From Pyrocephalus nanus (Eukaryota > Chordata > Aves > Passeriformes > Tyrannidae), in NCBI GenBank assembly GCA_038380795.1, contig CM076279.1, forward strand, positions 4,107,001-4,171,000: DNA of 64,000 bases. The letters are read 5' to 3'. Numbering within the stretch: position 1 is the stretch's first letter; every line of letters starts with the position of its first letter. A program made the position numbers and the translations under genes. Positions 13,164 to 24,500 of the stretch are shown here, one piece after another. The notes under the pieces are model-generated. The model was not told the DNA's origin. It made no database searches and saw only the letters and a program-made list of their open reading frames with translations.

Positions 13164-15930
13164 GGTTTTCACACCCTAACAAACAGTCAATTTGCAAAAC
13201 AGACATTCTGGCCACAAATAAACTCGATTTTAGCAAAGCTGTTTCCTGCAAATGCTCCAAGAAGGAGATTTAACCCATACCACATCAAGCAATTTTCACA
13301 GGCAATTAGGCAATTTTAATACTATAGGAAATCAAATTGGTTACCTAATTGAATGTAGTTGGTTTCTGGCATTTTTCCTAACAGCAATGGCTTTTTACCT
13401 TATCTACCCTTGGATCTTTAACGGTGTATTAGACTCATTTATGGTTTCAGGCTGTACTTAGTGAAATTTAGTTTAAAACTCTCACGTACTTTTAGGAGTA
13501 ACCAACTTCAGTTCACTGAACAGCTATAGCTTAATTTTACAACAGGAGAGCTCAGCTCTTCACATTTACTGACAGTCCTCCTCCCTGGAGCCAGCCCAAG
13601 CAGCTCTCCTGTCAGAAAGTTATTGTTAATAAAATGGATAGAACCATCAGATCATCTCCAGTTATGGCCTACTGTGAAGCTTGAGATCTACAGCACGAGC
13701 CTAAATGGTTTCATCAGGACTTTGGGGTTTTGTGCAATCCTTTACTGAAATTCCCAGTGCAGCTGCCCTGGTCTTAGGTATTGGTACACAGTACAAATAC
13801 TGATGTCTGGCAAATAAACTCCATTTTTATATAACTGCAACACATCCATCTCTTACTCCATGCTGGATCTTCAGGGCAAGACTGGTACAATATTTTCTCA
13901 GCTATGGGACTGCAAATTAGATTGTAAGTTGAGTTGAAAGAGATGGTCAGAACTTGGCAGTGGTTCTGTGAGAATATATTTGTTTGGAGCATCTGAAGGA
14001 AACCATAAAAACATATTAAAAAAAACCCCCAAAACTCCAGTGAAACAAAAGGCAGAAATACCCTGCTTTGGAAAACTTTGTTTTGAAAAAGCCCCATCAA
14101 ACTTCATATTTTACTATTTTCATGTCCTTTTACAGTCCAAATAACCTGTGACAGTCAGAGCAGCCAACATCCCCTCTGGTACAGTTCTTTAAAACTTTGG
14201 GCAAATCTGTATCCTTGGAATTTTCATCAGAATTGTTAAGAACTCACAGAGAAACATCTACTTTTTAGCTTTTATCTGCTCACATGAAGCCTGCTTCCAG
14301 AAGCTTTCCAGCCAGCTGCAGTAATTAGCTGCCTAAGGATCTGGGGAGGCACAGAGATGGATTTTTGAAGGCACATAATGGTCTGTGTTACTATTTTGAA
14401 GATTCAAGGGTTGCTATTGCTGCAGGTGGGGAAGTTTATAAATTCACAGCTGTGCTTCTTCCACCCTGCTCATGAATATGAAGGAGCTCCTACAACTCTC
14501 CATTTTCAAATACTGTGACAGAGCAAAACTTAAACGTCCTTAAAACTTCTACAAGATGAGGGAAAGACTCTCTTGCTCTGGGAGAAAAACAGGCTGTATG
14601 GTTTCATCTGAAAATCCAGAGACTGGCTCAGTCTCTGCCGTTACAAAAACCCCCAATTGCTACACAGTCAGTGCTGTTTTCATGGTTAAAATAAGCTACA
14701 GAGTCTCAGAATTCATCTACCTTTAAATTTTAATTCTGGTTTGTGTTTGAACCACACTCTCATCTCTGTGAGCTGCAACACCAAGGGCAGCAGGGGGAGC
14801 TCCCCCTTTATTTGTCAAGGTCTGGGTGTTTTTAAGCAGAGTATCAAAGCAAAGAGACTGCTGGAAAGACAACAGAAATCTCAAAATACAAGGAATAGGA
14901 CAGACTTAATCAGAGCCTGTTAAACATAGCAAGAGCCTGGTCCTGCAAATGTCTGAGTGTAGAACCCAACAGCCCACAGAGCACTTTAGAATTAACAGCT
15001 CCACTCAAGCCTTTAAGTATTACAAGTGGCAGAAAATATTTACTGGATCAGTACAATAAATTCAGCACAGCAAAACCAGCCATTGGCTCTGCTGAGCAAA
15101 CAGTAATGGATCCCATGCTGACCCTGCTGAAATTAATGGGAATTCAGCCTTTGAGTGATGTTCTGGCTGCTCTTGGTGTCTCTGAGCAGACCCACTTCTT
15201 AGGCTGTACTGGATTTGACACAGCAGCTCGGTAAGAGGTTACAGGTGTTATTTCATGGCAATTGCTCTCCAGACAGACACAGTTATTAGAAATAAAGCCC
15301 TGCAGTGAGCAGATAAAGAGGGCAGCTTCAGCAGGAGCAAAACCTTCATATTCTGACATTCCAATGAAATTGCCGCGAAGCTTTAAATTTGATGGCAAGT
15401 CTGTCCCTGGCTCTGGCAGAGCCTAATTGCTTGGGGAAAGCAGCCTGGACAGCAGGGGCTCAGCACAGATGCTGAGGCAAAGTCCTTTAATCCACAAAAG
15501 ACCAGCAAAAAGAAGCAAAGCTTTCCATAAATAGCAAGCACCATGCCTGTCTGGTATTCCACCCCCAGAGACACACTGGGAATGAGCTCCTCCAACACAC
15601 TTCTCCTCTCTAGCATATTTACCTCCACTGGAAAAAGTCCTCTCCATCACACCCAAGGGCCCCTACCATGAGTGAGACTCCTCAGCCCATCCTTCCCCAC
15701 AGCTCCTGCTGCTCAGCACCTGAAGAAAATTAACTCTCTTTTACACCTGATGGTCCCATCAGCTGCTGTGGAGGTACATGATTCCTTTGTCATGAGGTTT
15801 ACCCAGCTCTGAAGCACTGAGGAGGAGGCAAGGCTTGATGTCCACTTGTAGAGGAACACAACACTTTTCATTTGCACCATGCAAGAGTGAACAATGCCCT
15901 GCTTTATGGAGGAGAGAGGCCAAGCTGAAG

Positions 15931-15996
15931 ATTTTAGATCCAGGGGCAGGAATTTCCAACCAGATTTTAGATCCAGGGGCAGGAGTTTCCAACCAG
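15931..15996. repeat. Tandem duplication, 2 x 33 bp
   Basis: The unit beginning ATTTTAGATCCAGGGGCAGG and ending TTTCCAACCAG occurs twice in direct tandem (15931-15963 and 15964-15996). The copies differ at one base (aggaAttt versus aggaGttt). It sits in RAB11FIP4 intron 2. The near identity suggests a recent slippage or duplication event. The 33-bp period keeps reading frames open, but no gene is seen here. Confidence 0.95.
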
Positions 15997-17480
15997 TTAC
16001 AGAGCAGGCATTAAACACTCTGATGTTTGGGGTTTTTTTCAGTTTCCAACATTTAGCTTTTTGCTAAGATCCGTCCCTGGATATGAAATGCTCAAACCAT
16101 CATCAAACTCTGATTTGAATCTGTTGTTCTAGATGCCTAAACCCTCATGATTTAAATAAATTCAAGGCACCGAACTACCACAAAAACCTTGACACTGTAT
16201 CACCTCTGGCCAGCAAACAATTTCTTCAGCACACTATAAAGGAAAGAATCTATAAGACAAATTAATTTGAAGTCTCATAAATAAGAAATACAGCAAGGCA
16301 TTAGGACAGTAAAATTTGAATTTGAATATTTGCCTTCCATTGCTAACAATAGCACAGCTTCATGCTCCATTACTGAAAAACCCACTGGATTTACAGTAGC
16401 ATCTCATTTTGCTCTATTAATCTGATTGCCCCAAGCCATTGTAATAGGCTGAGATGTCAAAGAATCATATTTATAATCTGTTGCTGCCAAGACAAATTGC
16501 TTTTGTTTGATAACAAGCCCGATGCTACCCCAGGGATGTGGCTGCACTGAAAAATGAGAGGTAACAAATGTGGAGGCTTTCCATTCTGAAAGGCAGACAT
16601 ACCCTCCCTGAACTTTAACATGAGCAATTTCATTTTTAAGGAAAACATGGCTGGTAGCCAAAGAGCAATAAAATCTCCGTGCTGGGAGGTGAGCAATGGA
16701 AGCAGCTGTTCTAAAGAGATGCTGTGAAAACACGGAGCACAGTGTCTTATCAGAAACAGATAGAGCTGCTGCTGTGATGATACAACACTTATCACTGACA
16801 CTGTGTGAGTGCTGAAATGCTAATGATGTGCAAAGGGAGCTCTGGGTGGTGCCCCAGGATTGGGTGGTTTCTCTGCAGCTGTTCACAACCCCCCCACACA
16901 CACACCCCAACAACCATCACACAAATGATTTGGACCCTCCTGATAATTTGCTCAGTGTAAGAGCTTTATGCTATTCATAAACTTATAGTACAAGGTATTC
17001 CAGAGAGTTTGGTTCAGTCACATCTTTGCAGGACCAGACCTTAGGATACATGAATCAGTTCCCACAAGGGGTGCAAGGATGAGAAATCCCAGGGCACCAC
17101 CACTCTCTGGTACCTGCCAACATGACACACTGTCCTCACAGTAAAGAAAACACAGCTGCCCACTCCATCCCTGAGGGAACTGCCCACCACAGACAAGGGC
17201 AGAGTTATTACAGAAGAGATGTTCTGGTCACTTCTGTCCCTTCCTGATCACATTTTGTGCATTTGTGCACATCTTCAGACTGTGAATTAAATGACTACAA
17301 GATGATTTACAGAGCCTGTGTCCTCCTTAACCTAGAATTCAGTTTGCCACAGCATTTCCTGCTCAAGGAAAACCTCCAGCACAGACTCCAGTGTCTATGC
17401 ACTGATGTGTTAGCTTTCCTTCTGGGCTTTCTCTTGCCTTCTCTTCAAACACATCAGTGTCACCTTGGATGGTGTCTCCA

Positions 17481-17605
17481 AGAACGTGGACGAGAGCAGC
17501 TTCTCGCTGTAATTTTACCTAATTACGCCCTGTCTTTGGCTGCCATAAACTTTAATTAAAATTGCTGTGGTGTTACGGTCTTGCATCGTTATGGCTTCGT
17601 AATAA
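17481..17605. promoter_or_regulatory. Candidate conserved non-coding element in intron 2
   Basis: An AT-rich block that keeps about seven CpG dinucleotides although flanking intron is CpG-poor. It contains homeodomain-type cores TAATTA-like and the palindrome TTTAATTAAA at 17551-17560. Compositionally this resembles developmental enhancers. It does not look like a repeat or coding exon. No alignment could be made, so conservation is a guess. Confidence 0.3.
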
Positions 17606-18454
17606 TCTCATCATAGCAGACTCTCCAGAGGCCTCTCCCAGAATCACACCATGATCCCTGTGACATTCACCCTGTCCCTGAAGCGGAGCCTCTGGGCTGT
17701 GACAGCACCCCAGCACTTTACAAACGACACCCCATGTGCCTGGAAGAGGACAGGTGGATTATTCCACTGTGGGAATTCAGCAAACTAATCAGCAGCCCAA
17801 GTGCCTCTTCCCTGTTTTCTTTGCTGCCCTTTGGCTAAGCTGTAAAGCACAGCAATGTCTGTGTCTTCTGTCCAGGACTGTGTTTCCTTGCAAAGGAGGT
17901 GATTTGATCTACCTGGTCTCTCTCCTCAGGGCTTGCATGGCCAACCTGTAATTAACCCTTTTCATTCCAATACATGACCACAAGTACTCTGAAAACATTA
18001 ATTAACTACAGATACCTCAAGAAGAGTATAATAGTCTTAAATTTCCTAGAAGAGAAACTAAAGCCTGAGGGGGTCTCTAACTCCCTGAGGTAAATCAACA
18101 GCAGAACCAGATGAGGACCTGGGAGTATCAAACCTGGGCACTGCCTGCAAACCACAAAGCTACTCTTTCTTCTGCTGTATTTGTCTTTAAACCACATCAC
18201 ACTTATTTTGACAAAAAATTAACAGTAAACCAATGCACAAGCTCCAGCGGATGCAGGAAATCCAGCGCTGCTCACCATTAACACATGAGATGCACAAAAA
18301 GGAAAAATATCCTGGCTCTGTTCCCAGAGCTGCTCTACTGTCACTACAAATAACCACAGTCAAAAGAGAGGATGTCTTTGATCATTACATTTTCTGCAAC
18401 CAGAGAAACATTAGTGGAACTGAAGGGGATTATTTTTAAGAAATATGCACAAAC

Positions 18455-18542
18455 CTTTGATAGCAAAAACTCCGTGACAGAAGTCCTTAAAACTGATTCT
18501 TCCCAAGTCATTTGGGTCCAAGTACTTAGCCAGTTTTTCCAC
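18455..18542 (-). CDS. RAB11FIP4: RAB11FIP4 coding exon 2 (EF-hand 2)
   Basis: This 88-bp exon encodes VEKLAKYLDPNDLGRISFKD followed by FCHGVFAIK and one base of a Gly codon. It carries the second EF-hand, with loop DPNDLGRISFKD. Loop positions 1 and 12 are Asp and position 6 is Gly, while position 5 is Leu, so the site is only partly canonical. The acceptor is a good polypyrimidine stretch ending TTTTCTTCTAG directly before GTGGAA. The donor is AAAG|GTTTGT, a weaker non-GTAAG/GTGAG site. Phase 0 in and phase 1 out agree with both neighbouring exons. The exon was located by matching the expected FIP4 continuation on the minus strand, and no in-frame stop interrupts it. Confidence 0.9.
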
Positions 18543-21500
18543 CTAGAAGAAAAGATCAGAAAATATGTGTTGAGCTTGGTGGATCATCTGTTGCTCAGAT
18601 ATAGCCTGCATCTTCTACAGAAGACCACAAGTGGAAGAATACCAGTAGTTTTCACTTGAATAAGACAACAAATCATCCTGCAAGGAGAAATAATGGATTT
18701 GTTTGAGTAAGGTGTGCTCTGACCAAAACTTCTTCAGCTGGGACTTAATACTCTCCTGTGTGGATCCCAAAAGCTTAATAAGGGGTCTCATCTCAGAGCA
18801 GGGTGCCAACAGAATCTCCTTCCCTGGGAGCTCTTGCTGTGCATGGAGCTCCCAAGAACTTAAAACCTTAGTGACCCCCATCCCTCTTATCAGAAGTTCT
18901 TGGGGAAGGAGGAAGGAGAGATAAAAACATGCACAACCCACAGCGTCTCATCCCCTGAAAAATCCAGATTATAGGAGAGAAAACTCACTGGGCATTTGGG
19001 ATAAAACAAAACTTCCTTGACGCAGCAGAGATTACAATTTTTGTATAGAAAAATTAGCAGTCCAAAAATATATTCATGGGATGAGACAGAGAATGGTTGT
19101 GTTCAGCACACTATGCAAACAAGCAATGTACTTATTGCTGACAATCTCAGCTTCACAGTTTATCCTTTCTGATCACTACTCATCATAAAATGAGATTATA
19201 CTGAATTTAAATGCAGCCACAAAATTGGCATTTGCCCCAGAAAAGGTCTGTCTGGAAGATTTTTCAGGAGGGTTTTGGGATAGAGGGAGAAAAGCAGCCT
19301 AGACTGGAGAGGCTGTTGTGTGCTGTGCTGTCTGGAAAAAAAGGAATGGCGTAACAATGAAAAAGAAGAAGTGAGAGGCAGAACAGTCCAGGGAGGTGGG
19401 GGGAATGCTGACCCTCCAACTGGCTGTTCTCTCTGTGACAACCGAGTCCCCTCGAGTGCCTGTGGCTTTGCCTGTAGTACCTAGCAGGGACCCCCTGGCT
19501 GCTCTGAGAGCTCACAACCAGCAGCAGCACAACCCTGACCTTGATCTGGGCCCTGCAGACACCCAGGAGGACGAACAGGATGAGTGCAGGAGGCAGGGAG
19601 AGCAGGCACGCAGGACCCTGTGCAGTCCTGGTGCAGCACAATCCATGTGAGCTCAGATATGTCAGCCTGAGCAGCAACAAAAGCCCAGCTGGAAAGATGC
19701 AGCAAATGAATCCAGATGACCCAGTTTCTCAATTTTCTGGTATGGTGGTGTTGTTTTTTTTTCCCCACATGCTATAAAACCCCAGCAATTTCTCAAAGCC
19801 CTGCAGATAATGCACTGATGTGTGCGCATGACATTTCTTCCTTCAGATTCTCTCACTGCTTATAAATTCCCTCCGTGCCAGTAAATGCCATGATAAGCCA
19901 AAGGGCTCATTTAGAGCAAGCAAATCTGGATGAGAAAATGACAAAGTTTTTACTCACATGCAAAATTCTGGGCTGAATGAGAAAGGCATGATCTGATCCT
20001 TACATTGAATCCTTTCCCCTCTTCTTAGGGAAAATAAAAAAAATCAGCTCATGTAGACAGGGCACATAAGGAGCTATATGATGAGCTCAGAGCCTAGGAC
20101 AAGTTAGAAATCTTCTTAAAACTTCCATATTGCAGAAGACTTCAAGAACTGCAGCCCTGCCAGGCAGGCAGCAGAGCTCAGATGTTATTGTGTGACTCAC
20201 GACCAAATTCCCACCCCTGGTATCACAAGAGATTACTGTAACCCCATTAATTTATAGCAGCAGAAGACATCTCTTTTCCCAAAACACAGCCACCTCATCA
20301 GAGACTGCAGTGTGTGGTTAATGCACCCCAGACTGGCTGGAAATCCTGACTGAAACCGAGGAAGCAGAGACACACTTGATATGGAAAAGCCAGGTCAGTG
20401 TTACCCCTGCTCACCTTCACCAGCAACACCGATGCTACAGAAGGATGAAGCAGTGGCAGAAATGTCCTTCTTCAGGCAATTTGGTGCTGCATTCAAAGCA
20501 GTAGGATCAAACAGGCAGCTGAGGCTGGGAGCAGCATGATTTTGCAGCTGAAAACCTTCCTGATCGCTGCAGTAGCTTAAATATGTGGCAGATGTGTCAC
20601 CTGGTGTACCTCAGGCTTCGATGAAGACCCTGGTGTGGCCACCAGCTGAGCATCTGTCCCTTCATGGATACAGCAGTGGGATCTAATCACACACCAGTCT
20701 TCTGGGTTACAGGTCAGCCTCTAACTCTCTGACACATGGCAAGCTCTCTGTAATGTCAGTAAATATAATTTCAGGGTTGCTTTAGAGATTTCTATTCCCT
20801 GTAGGTCTTCTGCTAAAAGGCAACAAATTGTGTTGTAGGTTTTAATGTACAGATTCCTACATCCAGCTGGGAAGCCTCTACACTATTTAATGTTCTGCTA
20901 TAACACAGTAGTGTCACTGGGTGTGTCCCAGTGAATCTGGCACAATAAGTTTATTTCTGAAAGTTGATCCAATGATTTTAGTCTACCTTGTTGCTCAGAC
21001 ATACACAATTACACTTTTAAAATCAAGTTAAATAAGATGTCATATGCCCAGGGGTGTGTGTTATGGAGGAACAGAGAATGCGTTCACATTTAGGTCTAAG
21101 CAATGTCTTAACAGTAAATGAAATTATCACCTGAGCAAAGCGCTTCAGTCTCCAGTTTCACTTAAATCTAATTTGCAGGTTTTCAATTAGATTTAATAAT
21201 GCAAATAACTGACATCAGTGCAGGAGATGACGAAGAATTTACAGAACAGGCTGATGGAACTAATGCCAGCAGTGCTCAGATCTTCAGCCAGGGCTGATCA
21301 CCACAGCTCCCAGCACAGGCCAGGGGCTATAAGATTTTGATCAACTGGGCCTACATTTGGGTGGATAAATGTATAGAGTTTGTGCATTAATATACACACA
21401 TGTATAAATCCCTGCATATTTGAGTTTTGAGCCTGCAATGCACTTGATCATGCATTTTTACCAGTAACTTTCTGGGATAAGGCAAGAAGCTCTTCCTAGT

Positions 21501-24500
21501 TAATTCCAAACTGAAGGCATTACTTAAAATAACCTCAAGTTTCAATTTGTGGCCAAATAAACTGCTGATCCCACTGCGAGGGACACAGGACTGCAAAACC
21601 AACTGCTGCCAAAATCCAGAGCTGAAATGAGTGTGTGATTCTTGTGGTACCTGCAGGCAGCACAGGGAACACACCATGTGCTCCAGAGCTTAGCATCATA
21701 AGCCATCAGGATGAGCTGGAGGTAGTGCTTTGGGCTGCACAGAGCAGTCCCCCACCATGTGGTTCACTCACCACAAACAAGGTCTGGATTGCAAGCTAGT
21801 TCTACATTGTAGGAAGCAGACAAGGACAGAAAAAATGAGCTGCAGGCTCAATAATCCAGCTGGTTCTTTTGGCAGCTGCAAAGGTCTCTCTAATGAACCC
21901 CTCAGTAGACATCCAATAGTCTCAGAGAGAAGACATAAATCATTTTTGCTTTGGGAGACAATTGGAGAAAACCAAACCTCAGCCTGCATTGTTTAACTTG
22001 CCTGGATGAATGGTGATTATCCTTTCAATGCAAACATGTTTCTGCATTGTAATAACAGCTCCCTTCAGCCAAAGCATTTCCCTCATCTCTGCTGGGTTTC
22101 CCAGCTATCCTGACTGCCCTGGGAACGGGTATTTGCCCTGTGCTGCCTTCTGACACATCAAAGGAAGCGGGGAACACTTCAAAGAGAAGAACAGAAGGGA
22201 TGTTCGTAGCAGAGGGACTGGAGGAAGGGGAGAGAGGAGGAGAAATCAGTGACAGACCTCAGAAGAGATTTACTGGAACTGATCTTTTCCTGCAAGTGAG
22301 TTCAATACAGGTATTGAATGGCCAAGGAACCCTCCCTGGACTCCTGGCCAGCTCTCGTACTGATGCTGCCAAAGCAGCCAGGCACTTCTTCCAGCAAAGA
22401 TTTTCTGACTGGAACTAAATCCTGCTTCCATTTCCAGGCAAGAAGAAACTCAGACCTCTACTGACCTCACTTAATTTTTCTTCCAAAACCGACCAGCACA
22501 GGAGAGATTTTGTTAACACACAGAAATCTGTAGGATTTAGATGTAGCTGAGATCAGAGGGACCCCACACTGACTTTATCCACCGAAATCCTGCAGCAGGA
22601 TCCAAATCACAGCCAGGAGATGCCATTTGAAATAAACACCTCGTCTCAGCAGTTTGCCTTCATACTGCAGGAGCCTGTGAGCACGTCTCACCCTGAAGTG
22701 CAAGCAGGGAGCACCTGGGGGCTGTGACAATGGCAAGACAAGCACTCGCAGGAAAGGTCAGGCCGTGCTGCGGCAGCGACATTTGGGCAGGATCTCCTGA
22801 GGCAGGAGCATTTGTGAGAAACCACAAAAAAACAGCAAAAGGAGATTAAATATGTAAATGCTGCAGGGTGGAATTAAGAGAGCTTCCCACATGATTTCTA
22901 CAGGGAGCAGCAGAATTGCTCTTGCTCTGATTTTAACAGAAATCTTCTGGGGAAGGGGCGTCATTTTACACCTTCGTGGCACGAAAATGCAGAGGCAGGA
23001 CCTGTTCCAGCTGAGCAGGGTCAGGCAGTGCAGCCACCATGTGTGCCAAGATCCACCCCTGGCTCTTGAAACACCCCTGGGTGTCCTGAGCATCGATGTG
23101 GTCCTGGGTGCTGGAGCTCTTCAGACAGAAGAGCTGTCTTTTGGTGAGCCGGGATTTACAGATGGAGGGGGAAGGAATGAGACTTCTTTGTGACATTCTG
23201 GCATTTCAGGGAAGCAGGGCAAGACGAGGGAGATTATTTTACATTGCAGTGGAGAAACTAACACTCCCACAGTTGTGGTATCCACTGTCATAAGAGATGC
23301 TGAAAACCCAGACAGGTTGCAGAGAACTGACATACAATTCACATGCTGTGGAAACACCTTATGCAACCAAACAAAGAGAGTTTTTGCTGTTTAATTTGGC
23401 AAAAGGGAAACCAAGTGGTGATTTGTTACTAGGTATAAAGACTTCTGAAAGCAGGGAATTGCAGCTTCTAAAAGACTCTCTAGTCTAGCAGAGGAAAGCC
23501 ATAAAGAACCATTATCTGCAAAATGAAACTGAACAAATTACAATTAAAAGCAAAGCACAATTTTTATATCAGCATGATTGTTTACCCATCAGAACTATAA
23601 AACAGGAGGGGTCTGGGACTATAAAAAGGAAATGGAGTTCCTCATCTGAGGCTTTTTGAGAAGACAGTGAGATACACCTGGAAGATTTACCCAGCCCAGA
23701 GGAAGTGGGTTAAAAGCTGTGCTGTCACCAATTGAGGATGGCACACTAAATAACCTGATGCTCTCCCTGAACCTGACCTTCAAGCACACAAAGGACCATG
23801 TTCCCAGTCACATGTGTAAGAAGAGCAGCATTTAGGCATCAGGAGTCCAACACACTGCCAGCCCTTGCCACTCGGATCTGGCAGACTGTGTACGTAAATA
23901 ATTCATACCCCGGCAAACAGCATCATGAATTTCCATCAGCTGCTGTCTGATCCCAAAGCATGCAGGGACATACATCTTTGCTGGAAACAATGGCTTTGAA
24001 TTTTGATTTCAAGCATCAGTCATTGCCCCTTTATCTGCAGGCTTCAAGCCTGAAAGTTGGCTCCTCTGTAAGCTTTGTGTAAACAGAAATGATTGCTTCG
24101 CTTTCTGCTTTAACTGTGCACACCCAATTCACCAGCCAGAGGGCAGATTTTGGGACCGTATCCTAAATGACATACGTAAATTTGTTGAATAATCTTGGCC
24201 TTGACTTTGAGCAAATTCCCAAATCTGTCAAATCCATCATTTACTAATGGTTCCAATACCAAAAATCTCATCAAATTCAAGAGAGCCCATTCACTGTCTT
24301 TCCTGAGTTTAGCATCAACACGTGGAATTGCATCTTCTTCCACATCTGAACTGTGTCCTTGGGGCCTTGGTCCAGCAGGAGAAAAATATCCACCAGTTAC
24401 CCAGATGGAGAAAACATCCCCAATGTGGCATTTTGATGAGTGTGTGATGTGTATCAGTGAATTACAAAGGCACAGAAGGAAAGAGGAGGTTCCAGAGGCT

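Larger units (their letters stand above)
9871..18454 (-). other. RAB11FIP4: RAB11FIP4 intron 2
   Basis: This intron of 8,584 bp is bounded by donor GTTTGT (18454-18449) and acceptor TTTGCCAG (ending at 9871). It holds poly(A) tracts at 10912-10929 and 13145-13163, a poly(T) tract at 11147-11168, a tandem 33-bp duplication at 15931-15996, and AT-rich blocks near 13250-13480 and 17481-17605 that look like conserved non-coding DNA. No gene or recent transposon was recognised. Confidence 0.8.

Noticed and set aside
16404..16913. 169-codon minus-strand ORF in intron 2
   Set aside because: No family resemblance, low-complexity ends, and no splice sites in register with RAB11FIP4.
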